From positions 13,331,001 to 13,395,000 of the forward strand of contig NC_003075.7 of the NCBI RefSeq assembly GCF_000001735.4: a stretch of 64,000 nucleotides of DNA, in the 5' to 3' direction. The notes below the pieces were generated by a model. The model was given only the letters and a program-made list of their open reading frames with translations, was not told the origin of the DNA and ran no database searches. A program made the position numbers and the translations under genes. The DNA is from Arabidopsis thaliana. Lineage: Eukaryota > Streptophyta > Magnoliopsida > Brassicales > Brassicaceae. This document shows positions 1 to 10,173 of this stretch, one piece after another; the stretch's first letter is position 1, and each line of letters opens with the position of its first letter.

Positions 1-1400
1 GGCCACAAGCTTTGTTACTAGGGAGACCAAAGAAAGCAGCCTTGATATCTTCATCAGAGAACATGGCTTCCAAATCAGCCACCTGAGAATAGGGACATCT
101 GTAAGTAAGCAGCAAATTCATGTCATCTTGCTCCAACGAATAAGGGTCGTTATCATCACTCAGGAGATTTTCAAAATAAAGAGCACAGTGGTCAGCGATG
201 CCTTGTTGCGAGTCAATTTGGGTCCCTGAATCATCCACCAAAGTAGTGATAGTGTTAACAGATTTCCTGGAATCAGCCATTCTGTGAAAATAACGTGTGT
301 TGCCATCACCCTCCGCAAACCAAGTCACTCGGGAACGTTGACGAAAAAAGCTCTCTTCAGCAGTGGCAAGGATCTGCCATTTACGTTGAGCCTCTAATTC
401 ATGAGCAGCATTTTCCAGGGAGGGATTATCAAGAGTAAGATTTTGAAAACTCAAAAGAGTCTCATGAGCCTCCTCAGTTCTTTTTTCAAGGTTTGAATAA
501 TTCAGCCTACTAAAGTCTTTGATTGGTTTCTTCAGAGCCTTAAGCTTCTTTGACACCCGGAACATAGACGATCCCACCACATTAGTCGAGTACCAAACAT
601 CCCACACCAAATTTAAAAACTCCGGGTTTTTCAACAAAAAGTTAAAGAACTTGAAGGGCCGCTTCGCTTTGATCGGGTCTAATTCCAGCACAACACCACA
701 AGATGCATGATCTGAAAAATCTGGCGGACCAAACAAACCAAAAGAGGATGGGAATAAGTTGGACCAGCTCTCATTGACTAAGATGCGATCAATCTTCTTT
801 GCAACCGGTCTAGTTTTACTTTTATTCCACCAAGTGAAAGAGCTGCCTTTGTAAACAAGATCAGACAGTTCAGCATCCAACAAACATTCTCTAAAGTCTC
901 TTATCCTCCTATCCACATTGAGTGAAACATGCCTAGAGTGCTCATGAGGATGAAGAACCTGGTTAAAATCTCCTAGCAAGATCCAAGGTCTATTAAAAGT
1001 GACCGGAGAAGCTACCAAAGCAGTGATCTCTCTCCATAACTCTTTTCTCTTATCATCTTCGTTGGCCGCATATACCACAGAGATAACAATCCAAGTGCGA
1101 GAATTAGGGAAAAGAACCTCGCAAGTGATCATCTGCAACGATTTGGCAACAATAACAACCTCAACAGATGGGTCCCATAACACCCATATCTTCCCTAAAT
1201 CTGAGAAACCATAGTTCTCATCAAAAAACCAACCAGGCAGCAGAGCATTAATAAACTTCTTGTCCTTTGGTTGCTTCACGTGCTTCTCTATGACGCCTCC
1301 AAAAATAGGCCTATTGACCTTAAACCATTTTTTAAAGCCGTTACGATGACTAGGAATGTTAAAACCACAGGACATTCCAACAAAAAATTTGTGTACACAT
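1..1400 (-). mobile_element. LINE (L1-type) ORF2 fragment: endonuclease and start of reverse transcriptase
   Basis: Read on the minus strand, an open frame runs from about 1367 off the left edge. It encodes an APE-type endonuclease, with RPWILLGDFNQVL (catalytic Asp/Asn), a long middle part and SDHASCGVV (SDH motif). A linker with WFAEGDGNTRYFH follows, then the start of the reverse transcriptase with FFGLPSNKACG at the edge. These are standard signatures of plant L1-like LINE ORF2. An ATG at 1400 begins MCTQIFCWNV. The usual WNVRGFN start is split by one extra base near 1367, so the ORF2 start is out of frame with the rest and this copy is probably inactive. No ORF1 was seen upstream. The 3' end and poly-A tail lie outside the window. 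Confidence 0.9.
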
Positions 1401-3098
1401 ATTAATGACCTTAAACCATTCTTTATAGAAGAGACCTTGATTTTACTTACTCTTGCTCCAAGATTCACCAAAACTACACTTTCTCAATACTAGTCATTTT
1501 ATACTCATTAAAGAACTTTCCCGACTAAGATTGTCTGTTTGGTCAATCTATTTAGATGATTGGATTCCACGACATATGTACCAGCGAGTGATGCTCTTTT
1601 TTTGGTACCTGGTGGTTCTATTTACTTCCGGTTATGTTAAGAATTTTGTGAACTAATCATGTTTTTTTTGGGTTAGCTCGCCTCTGCCGTGCTCGAAGTC
1701 TGACTGGTTTGGCTAGAGTTACTGAAACAGAGTTTATTTGCTATTGTTTAAAATGTTTAGGCTCATCTAAGATTAATTTAGGTTGAACTAATATATCCTG
1801 GAGAGTTTATGGATGAACTAATTTAATAATGAGTATCAAATATGAGTTGGTAGATAAACAGTAGAAAACTAAGGCCTCAGAGATCTTGGTGGTAAACCAA
1901 TCATCAACTGAAAGAACAAAGTTCTTCATCAAGAGTAGCAAATATTTTTATTACATCACTGGCCTCATTCAAAAACAATTCAAAAGTGGAACTTATTTTG
2001 GGAAATCTATATCGATGATGGTAAAATCAGAAGTAGCTGGTTTGTGATCACATCTTTCCCGAGGGAATTCAAAGGGAATCCGAACGATTTTTTTCGTCAT
2101 CTTTTACCATCAAAAAAATTTATCAAAGAAAATGTCATAAAAGACCTCAAAAAACGTTTTCTAAATCGGCGAAAAACAAAAAAGGTGTTATGATGATGAT
2201 GATGAGTCAGAAGTAGCTGATTATATAATCACATGTTTCCCGGAGGAATTCAAAGGGAATCCGAATGATTTTTTCGTCATCCTCACCATCAATATCAATA
2301 CTGCTCCACAAAAGTTCCAATATTCAACCAAAAAATAAACACAAAACATTCAAATCTACGACTAAGAAGAAAACTACAGATAAGGCTTTGCTAATGAGAT
2401 CACTAAAATCGAATTTCGCAGAAAAGATAAGAGATCTAAGAAAGAAAACGCTAATCTAGAAAAGAGAGAACGAATAAGCCGTGAAGTTGTTTGATAAATC
2501 AAGAAGAAGAGAGAAAAAAGTTATATATATACGCCGCGACGAAGAGGTTTGACTACGAGAAGAAGCCCTAATAATCTCTATGCTTGACGAAACGCTGCCG
2601 TATCCTCATTAGCTCTCTTGGGCTTTTTGTTTTTTTGGATGGGCCCATTACTTTATTTATTCCACTTTTCTCTTATTAGTACCGTGAGGGGGCAAAACAA
2701 CCCTGTTCATGAATTGGAACCATAAGCGGAAAAAAACATCTATACGAAAAACCTGATTATACAGCTTTGTTTGTTCTCAAATATGGGACACAAGTGAAGG
2801 AGGAGGATACAAAGACAGAAACATGAAAACTACTACATAAATTAATACTATCTTATGGGCAATATATTAATACAGACATGAGTATGCTGTGTTCTTAGCA
2901 ATAATCATGTTGACCTGCAATGGATAGATTCAGTCTCAGGTATCAAAAGCTTCGGACCAGAAGCGGTCTGTCAAGACAGAGAGCGACTTTGTCGAATATA
3001 TAAGATCATCGGATCAACACTTTGCCTACTAGCGACTTCCGACGACCAACATCTTGAGGTTGCCTGCCTCCTAACGAAGATGCGGGTTTTGTTCTAAT
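1401..3098. other. intergenic region between LINE and NusB-domain gene
   Basis: About 1.7 kb without a gene I can support. It holds the two-copy repeat at 2027-2114 and 2207-2293 (listed separately) and, at its right end, presumably the 3' UTR of the NusB-domain gene. Short ORFs here (for example 1453-1656 and 2265-2459) have no recognisable domain. Confidence 0.6.
2027..2293. repeat. two direct copies of an ~87-bp unit, 180 bp apart
   Basis: Copy 1 is 2027-2114 and copy 2 is 2207-2293. Both begin tcagaagtagctg, share ttcaaagggaatccgaa and end near tttttcgtcat followed by accatcaa. The second copy has a few substitutions and small indels. Both copies can be read in one frame as similar short peptides on the plus strand (containing EFKGNPNDFF), so this may be a relic of an unidentified coding repeat. 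Confidence 0.75.
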
Positions 3099-5153
3099 TT
3101 AAACCGACACTTCTTGCTTCAATTCTAAAGCTTGAGGTGTTGATGTTGTTGCTCTATCCTTGACAAATGTCCTTAGGCATCCGTTGATTATGCGTGGTGC
3201 TGATCCATCGCAGAACCGTTTTGCAAGATCAACAGCCTTTTATCACATCATAGTTGTTAGTTAGTTCACTACACAATCAAGGTCATCATATTGCAAAGCT
3301 GACCGAAGATGGATCTACATTTAAAGAAGACAGATACCTCGTTAATGACAATCGGGTGTCGGGTTTCAAGGACTGCCACTTCAGACATTGCCAAGTGAAG
3401 AATCGAAAACTCCAATATTCTTCCAGCTGGTGCACTCTGTGAATAGATCCAGCAACATCTATAAGGCATTTATTGATAGTAAGAGATGAAAAAATATGTA
3501 GACAATCACACAGCCAAAATAAGAAGCTGCTTCTAGAAACTCAAGCTAATTCTAAAGCAACTGTTGAGCTCAGGCTGCAAACAGCTAATATTAATGAGAG
3601 ACAATGGAAGAAACTGATCAGCATTGAGGCTTTGAGTTTGGTGGTTCATTATTTTTCAACTATCCAGTATTTGACCGGAGTTGAAGTTCAAATGTTCAAT
3701 TTATACCTTCCAATCTGGCGGGGAAATTTTCTCGATGATAACGACATGACTATCCCATTTATCAACTACCGCAGCCAAGAGTTTCTTTGCAAACCTTTGG
3801 AAAAACACATAGTGGGAATAAGGTGGTATTCACAATTTATTTCCGAATAGCAGCAATTACTACACATTATATATTTTATAGATTACCGTAAAACAAGTTT
3901 GCTGTACACCAGCTTTGGGGGAGCTGAAAGCACTTCGGCTTCTGCAGGAAAAGGAGAATAAACAACAGTTCACATGTTACAAGATGGGAAATTCCCATGA
4001 GCCCATCCAAACAAGAGTCTCTTTGCCATATATGAGTAAAGCAGAAGAGAAAACTTATTTTAAGAATAAGAGACCTACCGATTTTCGATTCTTTTTCATC
4101 ATGGCGCACAAGCTCATCTTCTTCTTCTTTTGTTTCTGTTTTAACTGGGGGTCCTCCAAAGCTCATGTGGTTGTATTCCAACAAAGAACTCTTGTCAAAC
4201 TCGTATCCAGGCTCTGTACAAACCGAACAATATGCATTGAAGTTATATCACAAGCAGTTAAATCACGAAGAATCAAGCAAATGATCCACAGAAGTTACAA
4301 TGAGATTCCTACATTCATGACTGTGTTGCAGATGGAAACAGAACATGATAACAAAAAATACGTTTGGTTGATACTTACCTCTTCTTGCGTTTATTCTCTT
4401 CTCAAAGAGACGAATTGGGTCAGAGCCTTCTAAGCATGCGGCATAAAGTATTACACTGTCAATATCATCCAGCAACATGATCAGAGAGGGTAGATACATC
4501 ATTCATATTGATAGGAGATAATCATATCAAAGTTCAATTTTTTGGCTGAAATCAAGTAAAAAGAGAGAACTAATGGCTTAATACTTCTACCCTCGAGAAA
4601 AATTGACTGTTGAGTGAGGCAAGGTTCTGGGTTTAGGGTTTTAGGTTAAACCTTAAAACCCAGACAATGGAACACTAAGTTGAGACTTATTCTTGTCACA
4701 CCAAGCCGCATAGATGACTGAATCGTTTCCAATTCTAGTAAAGGCGAATTTTCATTTGCAGCTAAAATTTCCAATTTTTTTCAAATCAACGAAACGATTA
4801 CGATTTCAGAAACGCTTAAAGTGAGAAAACGAAGCTTACAGAGCGAGCTCGCGTGCGGCTCGAGGACTGCTTAATCGGCCGCTCTTATCAATCTTCGGCA
4901 TCGGGACATCTTTCACCTCCTCCGCGGAAATAGTCGGCGTACGGAGAGCGCTTCTAGTCGGAGAGAGAAATAGCCGTAGTGAAGACGATGACGAACGTTT
5001 ATTTCCCGTTCGCAGGGAAACCAAGTTCGTTGGCCGGAGCGAATCAACCAATGTAAATCCTATAGAACGGTGAGAATCTGGTGAAACATTACTGGAGAAG
5101 TAACAGAGGTTCGAAGAAGAACGTAAGCAAAGCGGCGAGAAGGTTCCCTCCAT
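3099..5153 (-). CDS. NusB antitermination-domain protein, probably plastid-targeted
   Basis: Seven exons: 5153-4840, 4455-4379, 4213-4079, 3941-3887, 3794-3707, 3436-3338, 3236-3099. All introns are GT-AG and the sum is 906 nt, giving 301 aa. The first ~85 residues are Ser/Arg-rich with few acidic residues, as in a chloroplast transit peptide. The NusB-like fold follows: it starts RAARELALVILYAACLEGSD and continues through LAAVVDKWDSHVVIIEKISP and GRILEFSILHLAMSEVAVLE to AVDLAKRFCDGSAPRIING near the C-terminus. In bacteria NusB (with NusE/S10) supports rRNA transcription antitermination; a role in plastid rRNA transcription is an inference. An acidic insertion (KTETKEEEDELVRHDEKE) interrupts the domain. 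I recall this as At4g26370. A 23-base poly-A run at 5259-5281 lies upstream in its promoter or leader. Confidence 0.93.
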
Positions 5154-5336
5154 TTTTGTTTCGAGCTCTTTTTCTGCTTCGCCGTGTTAGTGTGAGAAGC
5201 AGATAACGATATCCGTAAAATTGAAAAAAAAAACAAAATATCTCCGGAAAAAAGGATTAAAAAAAAAAAAAAAAAAAAAAAGAAGCTGAAACACACGACA
5301 ACGTTTTAGTCTGATCAAAATGAAAGCCAAAAAATG

Positions 5337-5410
5337 TGGCCTATACAGGGATCGAACCTGTGACCTTCGCGTTATTAGCACGACGCTCTAACCAACTGAG
5401 CTAATAGGCC
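5337..5410 (-). tRNA. tRNA-Ile (AAU anticodon), copy 1
   Basis: The reverse complement is a 74-nt tRNA without intron. The acceptor 5' strand GGCCTAT pairs with the 3' strand ATAGGCC. The A-box reads TAGCTCAGTTGG, the anticodon loop CTAATAAC carries AAT, and the B-box reads GGTTCGATCCC. The discriminator base is A at 5337. A T-run on the transcribed strand just downstream (plus-strand A6 at 5330-5335) is a plausible Pol III terminator. It has a near-identical copy at 10493-10566. Confidence 0.97.
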
Positions 5411-7077
5411 ACTACGTTTCTAAGTGGTGCACTTAGATATTTCTCTCGGAATTTCGTAGATTGTGATTCTGTGACAGTTTTCTTTCAAGACAAGTATCAA
5501 GTGCAACAAAAAAACATCGGATATGGGACTCGTACTCGTGTTCATGAAGATAATAAACTCTCATATAACTACTTGACTAAAACGATATATTCGTATGCAT
5601 TAGAAAAAACAATTGTATATAACTAATAAACATCACATGATTAAGTTTTAACTGCAAATAACGATTTTGTTACCACTGTTAACGCTCGTTAATTCGGATG
5701 TCTGATTTTGTCAAAAAAAATAAAAAATAAAAATATTTAAAAGACATAAAAACTAATTTAGGTATTTTGGACAAATTTAGTAGCACGGATATTAAATAGG
5801 CAAATTAAAATTAAATGGAGATTTTTCAGCTTTTTTCCCATAAACCGACCTAAATAACTCGAATATAAATTGTCATGACCTTTTAACATCGTTTAGGTTT
5901 CTAATCTTTAAATCCTTCATTGACTTTGCGCTCGCCTGTAAACTTTAAGATGATCTCATGCTTTTGGTTTTAGTAATCATCTCAAATTAAGCATTACACC
6001 AAGACAAAATCCACAAGCTACGGGAACAATATTATAGAACTCAAAAGTTGATATATGCGATTGAACAAATATCAAGTATTCCTCCACTTGGAAGATTATT
6101 GTTTAATGTTTACTAAAGAACCGTTTTAAAATTAACACTTGTCGCGTATTAGTCACGAAACTGCTGTAATTCTACACATTGTGGTTGTTGAAAGTGGTTT
6201 TGATTTGGTCTTTCGTTAGATGAAGTCAATGTCTACTGTTAACTAATTATTTCAAACCTTTGTTGAGCTGTTTCTTTACCACATAATCAGATTCCATGAT
6301 CTTTAATATCACTAGCAGAAATCGACATGCAAAAGTGTTTGTTTGACGATTTCTCTACTTTACCGCTGGTTCACTGTAACTGCTTGATCAAACATATTAG
6401 TATTATCCTTTGTTAATGATATATATTACCATTTCGTTAATCATAACTTCTTCAATAAAAATGTGAAAGGTGCACAGGCCGACCTAACGGTAATATACGT
6501 ATGAGCTTAATTAATGTAGTCTAGAAACTCGAAAAATATAAATTGTTAATTAGAGGATCTTTATCTCTAAAAATCGATCATTGACTTTTCGTTCGAACGA
6601 CGTGACTAAATTGTAATGCCGTACTGCTTCAATTATTTCCAGTTATGTATAATAAAGAAAGACCCGCAAGCTACGTTCGGTAAAAAAATAGACCTATGTC
6701 ACACTATGTGGAAAACCCTAAGTTTAACGTTCATGACGCTATCAAAATTCAGAGTTTATCGTTTAAATGATTTGACCAAAACTAAAAACAGTACACGATC
6801 ATTAATAAGGCAATCCTGTTTTCGAATAAAATATGAAATAAGATAGGCCCACCTTGCCTCACATCTGATGCTAAATTTCTAGTCGTTATATAATTGAGAT
6901 ATTATTATCTCTCTATAAATTGATGGCTTGACTTAGTATTCGGACAGCTTTGAGGTTTTGTCACGTGATCCGACAAGCTACGAGTTCTATATATACATAC
7001 AGAGAGCAGTAAGTTTCTTATACTCAAAATAATCATCTCTCATACCACTCATCAATATTCAAACAATCCCTTTCTCT
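5411..7077. other. intergenic / promoter region of the DC1 gene with degenerate repeated blocks
   Basis: No gene seen; the ORF at 6616-6846 is short and without a domain. From 5411 to about 5515 it matches sequence beside the second tRNA. Three degenerate blocks (near 5858-6025, 6528-6680 and 6880-6985) share the order: ctcga/ataaatt, then (a)ttgactt, then caagctacg. The last one leads directly into the DC1 gene promoter. Confidence 0.5.
6962..6998 (+). promoter_or_regulatory. G-box and TATA box upstream of the DC1 gene
   Basis: CACGTG at 6962-6967 is a G-box (bZIP/bHLH core). ctatatatacat at 6987-6998 is a good TATA box, about 80 bp before the ATG at 7078, leaving a leader of roughly 50 nt. 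Function is inferred from motif and spacing only. Confidence 0.6.
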
Positions 7078-10000
7078 ATGGATTCCGAGTCGGAGCTCAT
7101 GATATCTCTTATTTCTCAACTGTTATCTATCTTAGGCGGTGGGGAAGACACACATACACCACAGCTGAAGTCAAAGTTGATAGCACTTACTTGTCAACTA
7201 ATCTCTCTGGTCAACTCTCTGGATTTGGATTCGCAGCCGGAGCCGGAGTCGAAGCTCAAATCACTAATTAAGCAGATAATTTATGTCAGCAACTCTGTTT
7301 CAGAACCAGGACCAGAGTCGCAGTCGGTATCAGTGGTGACTAAAATGATCTCTATCATCGGCTCTATAGATTTTGATCTCAAGGAGTCAGAGCCGGAGCT
7401 CATGTCACTCACTTCTCAAATATTCGCTCTCATCATGGCAATGGACGAGGAATCGGAGCTCTTTTCACTCCTTTCTGAGGTGGCCAGTCTCGTCCAGACG
7501 GAGGAACAGAAGCTCATCAATAACCAACAAGTGCCGCCTCTCACCACCGAAGAAGAAGAAAAAGATGATCTTATCTACGGCTATACAGATGATATGAATT
7601 GGGAGTCGGAGCTCATGTTCTATATCATTTCTAAAATGATATCTACATTAAGAGGTGAGGATATGTGTCAAGAGGTGGCAAGAGATTTCATAGCATACGC
7701 TAATCAACTTATTCCTCTCATCGAATCACTGGATATGGATTCGAATTCAGAGCCGAAGCAGGAGCCGAAGATCACATCACTCGTTAGGCAAATAATCTCT
7801 CTCAGCAAGGTTGTTTCTGGACCAGAGTCACAGTTGGTATCACTCGTGACTCGAATTATCTCTATCACCAGCTCTACAGACTTGGATCCCACGGAGTCAC
7901 AATGGAGGCTCACGTCAGTCACTTATAAAATATCTCGTATCCTCAAGGAAATAAAGGATTCGGAGGATTCGGAGATGGCATCACTCATTAATCAAATACA
8001 CGACCTCGTTGACGCAGAGGAGGGACGAAAGCCAGAGTCAAGGCTCATATCAAGCATCACTCAACTAATGTCTCACATCAACTCTTGGAGTTTTTATTCA
8101 GGAATGGACCCCAAGATCATATCTCTCATTATTCGAATCATCTATCTGGTCAGATCAATGGATTTGGATTCGCAGACAAAGCCCAAGTCGGAGCTAATGT
8201 CACTCGTTACTCAAACTATCGCTGTCTACAACTCTATGGATTTGGATTCTCAGCCGCGGCCGCTAAGGAAGGTCGTATCAGTTTTTTCTCAGTATGGTTT
8301 TGACGTAAATTCTACAGTTTCGGATTCAGAATCGGATTCAAGTGAGAATTACGTGTCACACATTAAAGATTCATTAAAACTTGAGCCGGAGCCCGAGCTT
8401 ATTTCCTTCATCCATCGAATAGGCTCCCTCGTCATCTCTATGAATCCAAACTGGGAGAAGCTTATTTCCTTTTGCCCTCAATTTGAAGTAATACTGAGCG
8501 ATGATGGAAAGTTTCAAGTGGAAGAAGGACGTCTAAGCAAAAATCAGTTATCCGACGATATCCCAATGAAGTGGAATTGTCTCCAGGTAAACTGGAATTT
8601 ATTGAAGTTACATGCAGGAGAAAAAGACTTTACTCATTTTCGCTGTCGAGGTTGCAATGGTGACAACCATAAAGAAAATGAAAAGGCTCCACTTGAAGTC
8701 AAACACCCTCTTCATCCTAAACATCCTCTTCAGCTTGTTTTGTCGCAATCTTCTGGTGGTAGAACGAGGGAATGCTATTGTTGTGATGAAGATTTGCTGC
8801 ATATATTCTATTGTTGCTTGGCTTGCAATTTTTCTATGAATGTAGCTTGTACTAAGAAGCCAGCTGTCTTATATAGAAACCATCCGAGGTGGCACGAGCA
8901 TACACTTGCTCTGTTTCCAAGGCAGGCTTCCTTAACTTGCAACCTTTGTGCCTTGGCCGATTCAAGCTCCCCGATCTATATGTGTCCCCCTTGCGACTTT
9001 GTCGTCCATCTTAGATGTACCGGCTTACCACGTGTCATAAAGATATCCCGCCATCTCCACCGTATATCATTTACATTTTCTTTTGACCGAGGAGATTTGT
9101 CTTGTAGTGTTTGTCGCAGAAAAATAGACGAAGATTACGGGGGCTATACTTGCATCAAGGACGGCTGTTCGTATGCGGCTCATTCGAAATGTGCAACACA
9201 AAAAAATGTGTGGGATGGCATCGAACTTGAGGGAGAGCCTGAAGAAGTTGAAGAAGAAGTAGTTGACCCGTTTGTGACAATAAGCGACGGAGTCATACAA
9301 CATTTCGGTCACCCACAACATCATTTGAGACTTGACGAGAACACGAGCAGAGATTACGACGAGGATAAGTTGTGTCAAGCTTGCGTCATGCCAATCTATT
9401 TTGGTAACTTCTACTCCTGTACGCAATGCAATTATATACTCCACGAAGCATGTGCCAATTTCTCTCGCAAAATGCATCATCCGGTACATCCACATGTGCT
9501 CACTTTAGTGAACTCTGACGGTGCTATCAACGTTAGAAAAGAATGTGCAGCTTGTCCTTGGATGTGCACAACTGGTTTCTTCTATGAATGCAGTAAAGAA
9601 GATTTTCAGCTACATGTGCAGTGCGCCAACCTGTCTGAGCCACTAGTCCATGAAAGTCATATGCATCCTTTATTCCTAACATCCAAACCAGGAGAGAGGA
9701 GATTATGTTCCGCTTGCAAAGAGTCGTATTTTAGTGTGACAAGAGAAACATTCAACTGCATAGAGTGTGATTTTGCTTTGTGCTTTAGATGTGCTACTTT
9801 ACCTCAAAAGGTGAGGTATAAGCACGACAAACATATGCTCACTCTTTCGTATGGGGAAGAAACAAGTACCATGACATATTGGTGTGAAGTTTGCGAGAGA
9901 AATTTAAATCCAAAGGAGCGATTTTATAAGTGTGATGAGTACTGCTCTATCACGCTACACATTGAATGTATGTTGGGGGTGGCTTTATACATCAGGCCTG

Positions 10001-10173
10001 GTTCATCGTGGATCTGCTTCAACAATAAAAAGATGTATGTTCTACCCAACAATCATCATATGTCTCGACCTCGTTGCTTCATGTGTAAGAAGCGTTGTCC
10101 ACAGAAAATAGTTTTCAAGTACGACGAAGTAATATTTTGTACCCAAAAGTGTAGGGGGAAATATAGATACTAG
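7078..10173 (+). CDS. DC1/C1-domain (Cys/His-rich) protein with long repetitive N-terminal region
   Basis: A single exon encodes 1031 aa. Residues 1-480 lack cysteine clusters and consist of short repeats: hydrophobic stretches of the type SELMSLVTQTIA or LISQIxxLI alternate with acidic SMDLDSQPEPE linkers. From about residue 515 there are some seven Cys/His-rich C1_2/DC1 modules, for example HPLHPKHPLQL then CYCCDEDLL, CNLCALADSSSPIYMCPPCDF, CSVCRRKIDEDYGGYTC, CQACVMPIYFGNFYSCTQC and CEVCERNLNPKERFYKC. The closing RPRCFMCKKRCPQKIVFK element is typical of this large plant family. These domains probably bind zinc and possibly lipid or protein; the cellular role is unknown. The family is strongly expanded in Arabidopsis and often arranged in tandem. 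I recall At4g26380. The gene sits between two tRNA-Ile copies. The start ATG at 7078 fits the TATA spacing. Confidence 0.93.
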   Translation: MDSESELMISLISQLLSILGGGEDTHTPQLKSKLIALTCQLISLVNSLDLDSQPEPESKLKSLIKQIIYVSNSVSEPGPESQSVSVVTKMISIIGSIDFDLKESEPELMSLTSQIFALIMAMDEESELFSLLSEVASLVQTEEQKLINNQQVPPLTTEEEEKDDLIYGYTDDMNWESELMFYIISKMISTLRGEDMCQEVARDFIAYANQLIPLIESLDMDSNSEPKQEPKITSLVRQIISLSKVVSGPESQLVSLVTRIISITSSTDLDPTESQWRLTSVTYKISRILKEIKDSEDSEMASLINQIHDLVDAEEGRKPESRLISSITQLMSHINSWSFYSGMDPKIISLIIRIIYLVRSMDLDSQTKPKSELMSLVTQTIAVYNSMDLDSQPRPLRKVVSVFSQYGFDVNSTVSDSESDSSENYVSHIKDSLKLEPEPELISFIHRIGSLVISMNPNWEKLISFCPQFEVILSDDGKFQVEEGRLSKNQLSDDIPMKWNCLQVNWNLLKLHAGEKDFTHFRCRGCNGDNHKENEKAPLEVKHPLHPKHPLQLVLSQSSGGRTRECYCCDEDLLHIFYCCLACNFSMNVACTKKPAVLYRNHPRWHEHTLALFPRQASLTCNLCALADSSSPIYMCPPCDFVVHLRCTGLPRVIKISRHLHRISFTFSFDRGDLSCSVCRRKIDEDYGGYTCIKDGCSYAAHSKCATQKNVWDGIELEGEPEEVEEEVVDPFVTISDGVIQHFGHPQHHLRLDENTSRDYDEDKLCQACVMPIYFGNFYSCTQCNYILHEACANFSRKMHHPVHPHVLTLVNSDGAINVRKECAACPWMCTTGFFYECSKEDFQLHVQCANLSEPLVHESHMHPLFLTSKPGERRLCSACKESYFSVTRETFNCIECDFALCFRCATLPQKVRYKHDKHMLTLSYGEETSTMTYWCEVCERNLNPKERFYKCDEYCSITLHIECMLGVALYIRPGSSWICFNNKKMYVLPNNHHMSRPRCFMCKKRCPQKIVFKYDEVIFCTQKCRGKYRY

